63,227 nt of DNA, from the NCBI GenBank assembly GCA_025935515.1, contig JAICVC010000001.1, positions 1 through 63,227 of the forward strand, written 5' to 3'. Position numbers and translations under genes: made by a program. The notes beneath the pieces are model-generated. The model saw only the letters and a program-made list of their open reading frames with translations, searched no databases and was not told the origin of the DNA. The stretch is from Sphingomonas sp. (GTDB lineage: Bacteria; Pseudomonadota; Alphaproteobacteria; Sphingomonadales; Sphingomonadaceae). Below, piece after piece: positions 26,405 through 35,013 of this stretch; position 1 is the first letter of the stretch, and each line of letters begins with the position of its first letter.

Positions 26405-27018
26405 CAGGGCACCACCATCGTATCGCCGCTTTCAATGCGTGGAATGTCGGCCGCGCTGAGGTTGGTCTCACCCCTGAGCGCGTCCTGGATCCGGACGAAC
26501 ACCACGTAGAGCCGATCGCCGGCCTTGCGGATGACTCTGATCGAACCGGTGTTCGCGAATTCCGACGGCCCTCCGGCAATCGCCAGCGCCTCGAGCGCAT
26601 TGACGTACCGGCCGGGCGTGAACGTTCCCGGGTTGCGGACCTTCCCGACCACCGAGAATTGATAGCCACTCGCCTTCTGCACGGAGACCGTGACTTGCGG
26701 GACCGGACCTTTGTACTGGGGCTGCAGCCCGGCCGTGATCACGCGCTCGATTTCGCCCGGCAGCCTGCCCGCCGCGTTGACCTGGCCGACCAGCGGGAAG
26801 GCGAACGTCCCGTCCGGAAGGACCAGGACGCTGCGCTGCAGCCGTTCGTCGCCCCACACCAGGATCTCGAGCTGATCGCCCGGATTGATCCGGTACGGTG
26901 AAGCGGCAACGGTCGCCGACCGCGGCACCGATAGTGGCGCCTGGGCCACAGTCTGCCCCGCGAAACTCAACAAGGCGCACCCGCTGAAAATGAGCGCCAA
27001 CCGCCGTCTGATCACCAC
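26404..27018 (-). CDS. polysaccharide export protein (Wza/GumB-like)
   Basis: 204-aa exported protein with signal RRRLALIFSGCALLSFAGQTVAQA. The Poly_export domain begins YRINPGDQLEILVWGDERLQRSVLVLPDGTFAFPLVGQVNAAG and is followed by SLBB-like segments (VVGKVRNPGTFTPGRYVNALEALAIAGG). It has no clear lipobox and is shorter than E. coli Wza, so it resembles the compact GumB-type proteins. Tandem GTG codons at 27018 and 27015 follow AAGGGGACGGA and are preferred over a longer frame to 27084. First gene of the four-gene minus operon. Confidence 0.88.
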   Translation of the reverse strand: MVIRRRLALIFSGCALLSFAGQTVAQAPLSVPRSATVAASPYRINPGDQLEILVWGDERLQRSVLVLPDGTFAFPLVGQVNAAGRLPGEIERVITAGLQPQYKGPVPQVTVSVQKASGYQFSVVGKVRNPGTFTPGRYVNALEALAIAGGPSEFANTGSIRVIRKAGDRLYVVFVRIQDALRGETNLSAADIPRIESGDTMVVP

Positions 27019-27088
27019 TCCGTCCCCTTCTGAAACACTTTTCCCTGCGGACCAGTCCCGACGACCAGCGAGTCGCCACATCACTCTA

Positions 27089-27117
27089 TTGCCTTGTTAA
27101 ATTTAGAAAAGGATAAT
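27089..27117 (+). promoter_or_regulatory. sigma70-type promoter for the TPR lipoprotein operon
   Basis: TTGCCT at 27089-27094 and GATAAT at 27112-27117 are separated by exactly 17 bp in an AT-rich patch, 26 nt before the start codon at 27143. This fits a housekeeping-type promoter for the plus-strand operon 27143-31263. The divergent Wza operon starts on the other side; no convincing promoter for it was picked out. Confidence 0.5.
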
Positions 27118-27142
27118 CCCCGCCGCTGGAGTAGCCAATCTA

Positions 27143-28573
27143 ATGCCGTCGCCGCCGTATCTTATCCTGCGCATTGCCGCTTGCCTATCCGCGTCGTGCC
27201 TGGCGGCCGGCTGCAGCTCCGCGGACTCGCGGGCGGCGCAAGCGCTGGCGGCTTATCAAGCCGCCGCAGCGGCGAACGACCTCCCTGGCGCACGCGAGGC
27301 GCTGCTCAAGCTCGTCCGGGCCAAAGATGACGTTCCCGACTATTGGGTCGAGCTCGGCAAGCTCCAGGCGTCCGCCGGAAGCTATGGCGAGGCCTATTAT
27401 GCCTTCACGCGCGCCTATGAGCTGGACCGCAGCAACCCCGAACTGCTGCGGGCGATCACTGAGCTGGCCTTGCGCTCGGGTGATATCAACCTCGCCGAAA
27501 CCCATGCCCGGGAACTGGAGGTCGTTTCACCCGGCAATCCGTGGGTCAAGCTGACCGATGGCTGGGCCGCGGTCAGCGAATCCCATTACGATCAGGCGCT
27601 CGCGTTGAGCGATCAGGTGCTCGCGAGCTCGCCGTTCGATCCAGCAGCGACGATCCTCAAGACCCGTGCCTTGATGGGATTGAAACGCGACGCCGACGCG
27701 GAAGCCGTCCTTGCAAAGCAAGTAGAGGCGCAGCCTTCCGACGTCGGCAGTGCGATGGCTCTCGCAAGATTTTACCTCGGTCATGGAGATTGGGCGCGAG
27801 CAGCCGACATCGCGCGGCGCATCACGGCGCAGGTGCCCGGCGACCGAAACAGCGCACTGCTCCTGATCCAGGCGGCCTTCCGTTCGGGCAACATTGCCGA
27901 GGGTCGGTCGGCGTCGGCGCGAGTCCTGAAGCCCGACGCTGATCCGGCCCTGATCGCGTCGGTGCTCGATCTGTGGACCGATTATTGGCCCTCGGCGCAG
28001 CGATCGCAGGACGCTCGAAACCTGGCAGGAGCGTCCGCGAGCCTCGGTCAGAAGCTGATCTACGCCGCCTTCCTCAGCAACTGGGGAAGTGCGGCGGGCG
28101 CCGTGAGGCTGGTGGCGAGCTCGGCGACGCTTCCAGTCACTGCGAGCAGCGCCGAGGCCAATGCCGTTCTGGGCGACGCATTGTGGCGGCTGGGGAAGGC
28201 CAAGGAGTCGAAGAGCCGTCTCGATTCGGTCATCGCCTTCGATCCGGGGAATGCGACGGCTCTCCGTGCGCGGGCTGAGTTGGAGCTGCGCACCGGCAAT
28301 GCCGCTGCGGCAGTCATCGACGCCCAGAAGCTCATTACGGTGCTTCCACAATCGGCGCGGGATCGGCTTCTGCTCGCGCGCAGCTATACCGCTGCTGGCA
28401 ACTCCCGGTGGAGCGACCGCACGCTTTGGGCCGCATTTCAGGAGATTCCCGCGGACGAGCGAATTTACGCGGCGCTTCGGCTGACCAAAAAAGGTGACAG
28501 CGACGCAACGCGCAACCTCGATGAAGAGTTTGCGCGGCAGCGGGAAGCCCAGCTCAACCGGGGAATGCTGTGA
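27143..28573 (+). CDS. TPR-repeat lipoprotein (PrsT-like)
   Basis: 476-aa lipoprotein (lipobox CLAAGC) composed of tetratricopeptide-like helices throughout, e.g. YWVELGKLQASAGSYGEAYYAFTRAYELDRSNPELL and ALARFYLGHGDWARAADIARRITAQVPGD. TPR lipoproteins of this length (PrsT type) are a constant part of PEP-CTERM/EPS loci and probably scaffold export or polymer handling in the periplasm. It has its own candidate promoter and is followed directly by the priming transferase gene. Confidence 0.82.
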   Translation: MPSPPYLILRIAACLSASCLAAGCSSADSRAAQALAAYQAAAAANDLPGAREALLKLVRAKDDVPDYWVELGKLQASAGSYGEAYYAFTRAYELDRSNPELLRAITELALRSGDINLAETHARELEVVSPGNPWVKLTDGWAAVSESHYDQALALSDQVLASSPFDPAATILKTRALMGLKRDADAEAVLAKQVEAQPSDVGSAMALARFYLGHGDWARAADIARRITAQVPGDRNSALLLIQAAFRSGNIAEGRSASARVLKPDADPALIASVLDLWTDYWPSAQRSQDARNLAGASASLGQKLIYAAFLSNWGSAAGAVRLVASSATLPVTASSAEANAVLGDALWRLGKAKESKSRLDSVIAFDPGNATALRARAELELRTGNAAAAVIDAQKLITVLPQSARDRLLLARSYTAAGNSRWSDRTLWAAFQEIPADERIYAALRLTKKGDSDATRNLDEEFARQREAQLNRGML

Positions 28574-30075
28574 TGCGGATGGACGACAATAGCGGTCTTT
28601 CCGTGTCGAGCGATGTACCGTCGAACGACGGGCCGTCGGGTCCGGGCCCAGTGCTGGTTAGAAAGAAACCCAGGCTCCGCTTCACCTCGAACGTTGTCGG
28701 ATCGCTGTTCATCCTCACGGACGTCATTTGCTTTTTCATCAGCGCGCCAATCACCCTTGCAGCTTATTCCATCGTTCGTGGCGCGCGCCTCGCCGTCCCG
28801 GTTCACATTACCGCGTTCATCCTGATGCTTGGCAGCTTCCTGCTGATCCGCACCTCGCGCCAGGCCTATCGGCGCAGCCTGCTCGACCTGCGCGACAGCA
28901 GCGACACCACCTTCGACGCGGTCATCAGCAGCCTCATTGCCTCGGCGCTGATCTGGCAGGCGGGCCTGGTCGAAGATTATTCGCGCGGCCTGACGATTCT
29001 TTTCCTGCTGACGATCGTGCTCACGCTTTCCGTCTCGCGGCCGGTTTTGCACCGCCTGATCACAAGGCTGGCCGAGCGCGGGCAGATCGAACAGCGGATC
29101 GCGTTTTACGGGGCCGACCCGGAATCTGTCGTACTGACGCGGCAACTGCTGGAATCTCTCAAATTCCCGCATTTGCGCTTCGTCGGAATAGCCGATGACC
29201 GGGCGCGGGAGACCAAGATCAAGGACTTACCGATGCTCGGCAATCTGCCTCGACTGTGCGAGCTGGCGCGAGACGGGGAGATCGACCAGGTCCTGATCAG
29301 CGGCGCCAAATTCACGCCCAAGCGTCTCGAGCAGATCGTCGAGGGCTTGAGCGCGGTCTGCGTCGATGTTTCGCTGATTCCTCCCCAGGCCATCGAGCTC
29401 GCGCCAAACTATCGGGTCAATCTGCTCGGGACGGTGCCGGTACTGACCCTTTGGCAGCGGCCGTTTCGAGACATGGACCAGGTTGTGAAGCGGGCCGAGG
29501 ACCTGGTCTTCAGTGGAATTGCGCTGATCCTGCTGTCGCCGGTGCTGCTGGTGGCCGCACTACTGATCCGCCTGACGAGCCCGGGACCGGTGCTGTTCGT
29601 CCAGCCGCGGGTCGGCTTCAACAATGAGACGATCAAGGTGTTCAAGTTCCGCAGCATGTACACCAGCATGGCCGACATTGGCGCGCGGAATACCACGACC
29701 CGTGATGATCCCCGGGTCACTCCTGTCGGCAGGTTCCTGCGGCGCTTCAGCATCGATGAACTGCCGCAGCTGTTCAATGTCCTTCAAGGCAGCATGTCGC
29801 TGGTCGGTCCGAGGCCGCACGGCACCGAGATGATGGTCGGCGACCGCTTCTATCACGAGGCAGTCCGGGGTTACGCCGGCCGCCATCGCGTCAAGCCCGG
29901 GATTACCGGATATGCCCAGGTGAAGGGGCTTCGCGGCGAGGTTCGGACGATCGAGCGCGCCAAGCGCCGCGTCGAGCTCGACAAGCATTATGTCGACAAT
30001 TGGTCGTTCTGGCTCGACATCTGGATCCTGCTCGCAACCGTCCGGGCGGTCCTGTTCGACCGCGACGCCTATTGA
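28573..30075 (+). CDS. undecaprenyl-phosphate glycosylphosphotransferase (priming enzyme)
   Basis: 500-aa WcaJ/ExoY-type enzyme that transfers a sugar-1-phosphate to undecaprenyl phosphate and so starts the repeat unit. Four N-terminal hydrophobic segments lead to a CoA-binding-like domain (RIAFYGADPESVVLTRQLLES). The catalytic domain carries KRAEDLVFSGIALILLSPVLL, SPGPVLFVQPRVGFNNE, FKFRSMY, DELPQLFNVLQGSMSLVGPRPH and KPGITGYAQVKGLRGE. ATG at 28573 overlaps the previous stop (TGATG); GTG at 28570 is possible. Confidence 0.93.
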   Translation: MRMDDNSGLSVSSDVPSNDGPSGPGPVLVRKKPRLRFTSNVVGSLFILTDVICFFISAPITLAAYSIVRGARLAVPVHITAFILMLGSFLLIRTSRQAYRRSLLDLRDSSDTTFDAVISSLIASALIWQAGLVEDYSRGLTILFLLTIVLTLSVSRPVLHRLITRLAERGQIEQRIAFYGADPESVVLTRQLLESLKFPHLRFVGIADDRARETKIKDLPMLGNLPRLCELARDGEIDQVLISGAKFTPKRLEQIVEGLSAVCVDVSLIPPQAIELAPNYRVNLLGTVPVLTLWQRPFRDMDQVVKRAEDLVFSGIALILLSPVLLVAALLIRLTSPGPVLFVQPRVGFNNETIKVFKFRSMYTSMADIGARNTTTRDDPRVTPVGRFLRRFSIDELPQLFNVLQGSMSLVGPRPHGTEMMVGDRFYHEAVRGYAGRHRVKPGITGYAQVKGLRGEVRTIERAKRRVELDKHYVDNWSFWLDIWILLATVRAVLFDRDAY

Positions 30076-30087
30076 CGAGATGGGCGG

Positions 30088-31263
30088 ATGGATTTGCCAA
30101 ACTCCCTGGCCTCCCCGGTTCGCCGCAGAGAAGGCGCCGACTGCGGCGAGATGTCCGGCCGGGCACGTTCGCCAACAAAACACCCGGCGTCCTCATCTGA
30201 CCGGCCGGAAACGCCGACGCGCCATCCGCGCTGGCGCCGGCTAGCCACCCCGGCCGCGCTGCTTGCCGGCGCGGCGATGATCGGTCTGACCTTACACAAC
30301 TCTTCCGGCCGAATGGATGGTGGCCAGACGAGCATCACGCGCGAGCTCCCGCAGCCGATGAGCGGCAGCAGGGTCGTGGCCAGCTTGCCGCCGCCGAACC
30401 TGTTGCGGCCCTTAACGCCGGAGGAAGCCGCCAAGGAAAACGCCGATCGGCCGTTCGTCGAGCGCCCGGACTCGCCGGCAAGCCGCTTCGTGCTGCGTAC
30501 GGACAAGGAGGATAGCGAGCGGGCGCTGACCTGCCTTACCCAGGCGGTCTATTATGAGGCGGCCAGCGAGGGAGCCGACGGCGGGCGCGCGGTTGCCCAG
30601 GTCGTCCTCAACCGAATGCGCCACCCAGGCTATCCGGCCAGCGTCTGCGGAGTCGTCTATCAGGGCGCCGACCGCGCCACCGGTTGTCAGTTCACCTTCA
30701 CCTGCGATGGTTCGCTGCTGCGGACTCCGGTCGCGTCATTATGGTCGCGATCGCGAAAGATCGCCGAGGAGGCGCTCGCCGGGCGAGTCTTCGCGGCGGT
30801 TGGCCACGCAACCCATTATCATGCCGATTATGTGATCCCGTACTGGGCGGATTCGCTCGACAAAAGCGTCCAGATCGGCCGACATATCTTCTATCGGTTG
30901 CGCAGCTCGCTCGGCGATAGCCGCGCTTTTTTCCAGCGTTATGCAGGCACCGAGCCGCCGCTTCCTGCACCGGATGCAGCAGTGGTGATCCCGCCCGAGG
31001 CCATCACCCCGGAATTGGCGAGCGCCCTGATCAGTGACAGCGGCGCTAAGGCCGCGCAGGACGTCGAAAGGGCGTCGCCCGCACCAAGCGAGCGCCCACT
31101 CATCGATAGCGTGCGTGGAACGTTGCTCATGGATGGCGACAAGGTGCCAGCATCGATCCGCCGGCCCAAGTCCGCAGCCGATTGTCCCGCGGAGGACCGC
31201 CGGCGTTTGACGCCGCTCGGCGCGAACGAGATGCGCGCCGGGTCCAGCGTTTCGACGTGCTAA
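30088..31263 (+). CDS. cell wall hydrolase, SleB family
   Basis: 391-aa protein with an N-terminal membrane anchor (LATPAALLAGAAMIGLTL) after a basic, Pro-rich cytoplasmic region. The SleB domain is LTCLTQAVYYEAASEGADGGRAVAQVVLNRMRHPGYPASVCGVVYQGADRATGCQFTFTCDG. The Glu in YYEAASEG corresponds to the family's catalytic glutamate. It probably opens peptidoglycan, perhaps to let the EPS apparatus through. It follows the priming transferase by 12 bp. The C-terminal 120 residues are low-complexity. Confidence 0.87.
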   Translation: MDLPNSLASPVRRREGADCGEMSGRARSPTKHPASSSDRPETPTRHPRWRRLATPAALLAGAAMIGLTLHNSSGRMDGGQTSITRELPQPMSGSRVVASLPPPNLLRPLTPEEAAKENADRPFVERPDSPASRFVLRTDKEDSERALTCLTQAVYYEAASEGADGGRAVAQVVLNRMRHPGYPASVCGVVYQGADRATGCQFTFTCDGSLLRTPVASLWSRSRKIAEEALAGRVFAAVGHATHYHADYVIPYWADSLDKSVQIGRHIFYRLRSSLGDSRAFFQRYAGTEPPLPAPDAAVVIPPEAITPELASALISDSGAKAAQDVERASPAPSERPLIDSVRGTLLMDGDKVPASIRRPKSAADCPAEDRRRLTPLGANEMRAGSSVSTC

Positions 31264-31430
31264 GCATCGCCAGATTTCCACGGAAATAAGGGCCCGCCCG
31301 CGATTGCGTGGACGGGCCCCGTGCCGAGGACTGGGAGGTCATCACCGAATCCCCGGTCATTCGGCGCTTATGCCAATTAACAGGATTTTAACAGCGATTT
31401 TTGCGGGTTCGGCGGATGTGACCGAGCCAC
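31264..31430. other. intergenic region after sleB-like gene with GC hairpin
   Basis: Contains an imperfect inverted repeat GGGCCCG (31290-31296) / CGGGCCC (31313-31319). On the minus strand it is followed by a weak TTATTT. On the plus strand no T-run follows, so termination in either direction is uncertain. The remaining sequence is AT-richer, with GATTTTAACAGCGATTTTT at 31384-31402. Confidence 0.35.
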
Positions 31431-31461
31431 AAAAAAAGCGGCCCGGGATTGACCGGGCCGC
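31431..31461 (-). terminator. Rho-independent terminator of PEP-CTERM gene 1
   Basis: On the minus strand a perfect 9-bp stem (GCGGCCCGG / CCGGGCCGC, loop of 6) is followed by seven Ts. It begins 26 bp after the stop codon of the gene at 31487-32131. Confidence 0.85.
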
Positions 31462-31486
31462 CAGGATTCATCGTTGATCGAGTCGT

Positions 31487-32131
31487 TCAGGCGACCTGCA
31501 TCAGCCGCCCGGTCGCCTTGCGGCTGCCGCGCATCGCCATGCCGATACCGCCGAAGCCGAGCAGCATCATTGCCCAGGTCGCCGGCTCGGGAACGGCGCC
31601 GCCGGTCGCAAAGATCTGGGCGTTCGACGAACCCTGCCCATCCGACAGCGTGATGGTGTGCGTCGTCGTGGCGCCCAGATCGAGCAGCCAGAACGCGGTC
31701 ACGTTGTTCACATCGGAGTCGACGTTGTTGCCGAAGTGCGCTCCGACCACCGTCAGGCCCGAAAGGTTCAGCGAGCCGAAGTCGAAGGTCGCGGAGCCGT
31801 TCAAACCGGTGATCGAGCCCAGAATGGTATCGTAATCGAGGGTGTACGGCGGATGGTAGTCGCCCGTGTTGTTGGTCGGCGACGAGTCGGCCGTCGATGC
31901 GGTTCCGTTGAGCAGCGAGAAAATGATGTTCTGCACATCAGTGGAGGTGGCCTGACCGGTGGTCCCGGTAATCAGGTTCGAACCATAATAGCCCTGGCAG
32001 GCGATTGCCCCGTTGACGTAGACGGCAGAACACGGGTCCACGATTGGTCCGGGGTCTGCGTACGCCGGCACTGCCGCCGTTCCCAGACCGATCGCCGCAG
32101 TGGCGAGTGCAATGTTCAAAACGCGTTTCAT
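31487..32131 (-). CDS. PEPxxWA-CTERM sorting-domain secreted protein 1
   Basis: 214-aa exported protein. Signal peptide MKRVLNIALATAAIGLGTAAVPAYA is followed by a Thr/Ser/Asn-rich mature part without a recognised domain. The C-terminus has PEPATWAMMLLGFGG, a short hydrophobic span and a basic tail (RGSRKATGR). This tripartite tail is the exosortase recognition signal, so the exosortase at 20146-21045 is the likely processing enzyme. It is exactly as long as its neighbour (32406-33050) and nearly identical to it at both ends. Confidence 0.88.
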   Translation of the reverse strand: MKRVLNIALATAAIGLGTAAVPAYADPGPIVDPCSAVYVNGAIACQGYYGSNLITGTTGQATSTDVQNIIFSLLNGTASTADSSPTNNTGDYHPPYTLDYDTILGSITGLNGSATFDFGSLNLSGLTVVGAHFGNNVDSDVNNVTAFWLLDLGATTTHTITLSDGQGSSNAQIFATGGAVPEPATWAMMLLGFGGIGMAMRGSRKATGRLMQVA

Positions 32132-32137
32132 AATCTG

Positions 32138-32158
32138 CCCTTCCGTTGCCCCTGAGGG
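32138..32158 (-). promoter_or_regulatory. shared leader element, copy 1
   Basis: The plus-strand sequence CCCTTCCGTTGCCCCTGA lies 6 bp before the start codon of PEP-CTERM gene 1 and recurs unchanged at 33059-33076 before gene 2. On the coding strand it supplies the ribosome site GGAAGGG and a run CAGGGGCAAC that could act in translation control. Confidence 0.5.
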
Positions 32159-32348
32159 CCCGCGCTAAACCGCCGAGCCCGCTCAACTCACAGCCGTCTC
32201 AATTGGTTAAGCGGCCTTAAGCACCTTTGGAATAAATCGATATTTAATGGATCGCAACGATTAGCGAGTGTCGAAAACGCGTTCAGAATCCCAAATTGAA
32301 ACAGTCGGCGGGAGGCATGGCAGGCCGGCCCGGCCCATGCGTGATCCC
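32159..32348. other. upstream region of PEP-CTERM gene 1
   Basis: Holds the presumed promoter of the gene at 31487-32131. The segment 32215-32265 is clearly AT-richer (AATAAATCGATATTTAATGG at about 32231-32250). No certain -35/-10 pair was identified. Confidence 0.35.
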
Positions 32349-32381
32349 AAAAAGAAGCGGCCCGGCTTTTGGCCGGGCCGC
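32349..32381 (-). terminator. Rho-independent terminator of PEP-CTERM gene 2
   Basis: Minus-strand stem of 10 bp, GCGGCCCGGC / GCCGGGCCGC with a 5-nt loop, followed by TTCTTTTT. It begins 25 bp past the stop of the gene at 32406-33050, and resembles the terminator of the neighbouring PEP-CTERM gene in sequence. Confidence 0.85.
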
Positions 32382-32405
32382 AGGGTTACATCGTTAGTGC
32401 TGCGA

Positions 32406-33050
32406 TCAGGCGATCTGAAGCAGCCGGCCATCCGCTTTGCGGCGGCGACGCATCGCCATGCCGATGCCGCCGAAACCGAGCAGCATCATTGCCCAGGTCG
32501 CTGGCTCGGGAACCGAGATGCCCGGCGACAGGACGAGTCGCAGCTGCTTGAACGTTTCGAAGCCGCCGCCCGTCGTGCTGAAGCTCGCGCTGGTATAGGC
32601 TTCGCCCGACGGCGCAATAATGTCGAACACATTGCTGCCCGTCGGGTTGACGACGTCGAACGTGCTCGTGGTGCCGCCGACGGCAGTGAGAGTGATCGAG
32701 ATCGTGCTGTCGCTGCCCTGCAGAAGATTGAATTCGGCCGAGGTGAACGATCCGCTGAGAAGCGTGAAGGTCAGCTGGGTGAGATCCTGGCCATCGGACC
32801 TGAAGATGGTCGCTGCACCCGAATTGGTGTCGAGCAGACCATTGGTCGATGTGAAGTTCACCGTCGGGCCCGCAGAGCCGACCGTGCCGGTGACCAGCGC
32901 GGAATTATCGAAGTCGCCAAGGTTGACGTTGGTCGTGCCGCTAACGCAGCTCGCACCGCTGGTGCACTGTTGAAGTGTAGTGGCCTGAGCCGCCGTGCTC
33001 GAAATTCCGATCGCCGCAGTGGCGAGTGCAATCATCAATACGCGTCGCAT
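32406..33050 (-). CDS. PEPxxWA-CTERM sorting-domain secreted protein 2
   Basis: 214-aa exported protein with signal MRRVLMIALATAAIGISSTAAQA, a beta-rich Ser/Thr/Gly mature region (two Cys near the N-terminus: QQCTSGASC), and the sorting tail PEPATWAMMLLGFGG followed by RRRRKADGR. The mature part differs from protein 1 while signal and tail are almost the same. Predicted exosortase substrate, probably released or attached with the exopolysaccharide. It has its own terminator and leader. Confidence 0.88.
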   Translation of the reverse strand: MRRVLMIALATAAIGISSTAAQATTLQQCTSGASCVSGTTNVNLGDFDNSALVTGTVGSAGPTVNFTSTNGLLDTNSGAATIFRSDGQDLTQLTFTLLSGSFTSAEFNLLQGSDSTISITLTAVGGTTSTFDVVNPTGSNVFDIIAPSGEAYTSASFSTTGGGFETFKQLRLVLSPGISVPEPATWAMMLLGFGGIGMAMRRRRKADGRLLQIA

Positions 33051-33476
33051 AACTTTTTCCCTTCCGTTGCCCCTGAAGGAGGTCCGCCCTAACTAGGAGA
33101 AACCACACCTACGTACGGGTCGCTTGCTCAACGTAAACGACGCCGAAGCAGTGAGGGAATAAACGTTTTTTTAACGATTCGCAATGCGTTGCAACGCTGA
33201 TTCTTGATGGCGTGACTACCTAGACCTGCGGACTACGTAATTTTTCCTAGTAGAAACACCCACTACTGTTGGGTGCAGGCGCAATAGGCACAGCCGATCG
33301 TCCGTAAAGCTACTAAGTGCCACAGCCGCGAGGTTGGCGGATGAAAACCGGTCGTCCCGGCGTTAGCCAAACACGCTCTGTCCGAAAACGGCACAGCGCG
33401 TTCAACCAACTGTAATGGCCCGATAACTAGGCCTATTAGCAAGAAAACTACTGAGGGCTTCCCACCAAGGGGACAC
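33051..33476. other. 426-bp divergent regulatory region (PEP-CTERM 2 / LuxR HTH)
   Basis: No gene. It includes a second copy of the shared leader element (33059-33076), an AT-rich stretch near 33160-33250 and several CTACT motifs: ACTACTG at 33262-33268 and 33447-33453, CTACT at 33310-33314, and CTAG/TAGTAG at 33247-33253. A perfect 8-bp palindrome TAGGCCTA is at 33428-33435. These repeated elements could be operator sites for the adjacent HTH protein; this is inference. Confidence 0.45.
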
Positions 33477-33701
33477 ATGGTGAATTTTCAGAGGCAACCG
33501 GAAGATTTCGTCGCTCTGTCGGAGCGCGAGCGCGAAGTCTTGCAGTGCATTGCCAGCGGCCTCTCATCGAAGCAGTGCGCTCAGGAGCTCGGTATTGCGC
33601 CGCGCACCGTCGAACGCCACGTCGAAAATCTCCGCAACAAATTGAACGCGCGCAACAAGCCGCACCTGGTCGCCAAGGCGCTCGCCGCCGGCCACATCTG
33701 A
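33477..33701 (+). CDS. stand-alone LuxR-type helix-turn-helix protein
   Basis: 74-aa protein that is almost only a GerE/LuxR DNA-binding domain: LSEREREVLQCIASGLSSKQCAQELGIAPRTVERHVENLRNKL. It has no receiver or ligand domain. The start follows AAGGGGA. LuxR-type single-domain regulators often act with partners or constitutively. Position beside the PEP-CTERM genes and a glycan block suggests it regulates these genes, but no direct evidence is available. Confidence 0.87.
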   Translation: MVNFQRQPEDFVALSEREREVLQCIASGLSSKQCAQELGIAPRTVERHVENLRNKLNARNKPHLVAKALAAGHI

Positions 33702-33756
33702 GCCGCCCGTCTGGCCTCGCGCCGATAATTCCTCTTTGACAATCTAATCCTCTGCT

Positions 33757-35013
33757 ATGGATCGCGGGGGATTCACCGATCGCGGAGCAAGAGTGCGCCT
33801 AGCCTATCTGTGCAACCTCTATCCCGCGGTCAGCCATTCCTTCATCCGGCGCGAAATTGAAGGCGTGGAACGCGCCGGCCACGAAGTGCACCGGTTTTCG
33901 CTTCGGCCCGCCCGGGACGACTTGAAGGATGAAGCGGATCTCCGTGAAGCCCAGCTGACACAGTCGGTCCTAAGGGAGGGGGCCCTGGCCTTGGGCTTCT
34001 CTGCCCTCAAACTGATCCTCTCCCGGCCGATCCGGTCGGGCCGAGCGCTGCGAACCGCCTATCGCCTCGGCGGGCCAGGTTTCCGCGCAAAATTCCGCCA
34101 CTTCATCTACTGGCTGGAAGCCGCGTGGCTGGTGAGGCGACTGGATCGGCTGGGCGTCGACCATCTCCACGCCCATTTCGGTACCAACTCTGCCGCCGTG
34201 GCCGCGATCGCGCGCGCGTGGGGCGGGCCGCCGTTCAGCTTCACCGTGCACGGCCCGGACGAGTTCGACGCGCCGCTCGCGCTGTCGCTCCGCGCGAAGA
34301 TCGAGGCGGCAAGCTTGGTCGTCGCGATCAGCAGCTACGGCCGAAGCCAGCTGATGCGCTGGAGCGATCCGGCGCACTGGGATCGCATCAAGCTGGTCCG
34401 CTGCGGCCTCGACCCATCGTTCATCGAGGCGCCAATACAAGCGGTGCCAAACCCATCGGCGGAATTCGTCTGCATCGCGAGGCTGTCGGCGCAAAAAGGG
34501 TTGCCGCTCCTCGTGGCAGCCTGTGAGCGCCTCCGCCAATCCGGCGAGCAATTCACGCTGACCATCATCGGCGATGGTGAGCTCCGCCAAAGCCTCGAGC
34601 AGGAAATCGCGCGCCGCGACCTGGCCGGCTGCGTTTTTCTCGCCGGAATCCGGTCGTCGTCCGAAATCCGCGAGCATCTCGGCCGGGCGAGGGCATTCGT
34701 CCTACCGAGTTTCGCCGAAGGGCTTCCGGTGGTGCTGATGGAAGCCCTGGCGATGGGACGACCGGTGATCACCACCGCCATCGCGGGAACCCCGGAACTG
34801 GTCGACGAGGCTTGCGGCTGGCTCGTTCCGGCGGGCGACGAAATCGCGCTCGCCGAGGCGATGCGGCAGGCGCTTCACGCCGCGGCCGGTGATCTTGCAG
34901 CGAAAGGGTCTGTCGGGCGCGAGCGCGTGCACAAGCTGCACGATGCCGAACGGAATGCGCGGGAGCTTATCGGGATGATCGGCGGCGCGCCGGCCCCGGC
35001 CGCGCTTCGCTAG
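33757..35013 (+). CDS. glycosyltransferase family 4 (colanic-acid WcaL-like)
   Basis: 418-aa GT-B enzyme. LAYLCNLYPAVSHSFIRREI is characteristic of the WcaL/AmsK-type group. HLHAHFGTNSAAVA and FTVHGPDEFD mark the acceptor domain; CIARLSAQKGLPLLVAAC, IIGDGELRQSLE, ARAFVLPSFAEGLPVVLMEALAMGRPVITT mark the donor domain with its E(x7)E motif. A GTG at 33793 is an alternative start. The 3' end overlaps the convergent fusion gene by 47 bp. Confidence 0.88.
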   Translation: MDRGGFTDRGARVRLAYLCNLYPAVSHSFIRREIEGVERAGHEVHRFSLRPARDDLKDEADLREAQLTQSVLREGALALGFSALKLILSRPIRSGRALRTAYRLGGPGFRAKFRHFIYWLEAAWLVRRLDRLGVDHLHAHFGTNSAAVAAIARAWGGPPFSFTVHGPDEFDAPLALSLRAKIEAASLVVAISSYGRSQLMRWSDPAHWDRIKLVRCGLDPSFIEAPIQAVPNPSAEFVCIARLSAQKGLPLLVAACERLRQSGEQFTLTIIGDGELRQSLEQEIARRDLAGCVFLAGIRSSSEIREHLGRARAFVLPSFAEGLPVVLMEALAMGRPVITTAIAGTPELVDEACGWLVPAGDEIALAEAMRQALHAAAGDLAAKGSVGRERVHKLHDAERNARELIGMIGGAPAPAALR

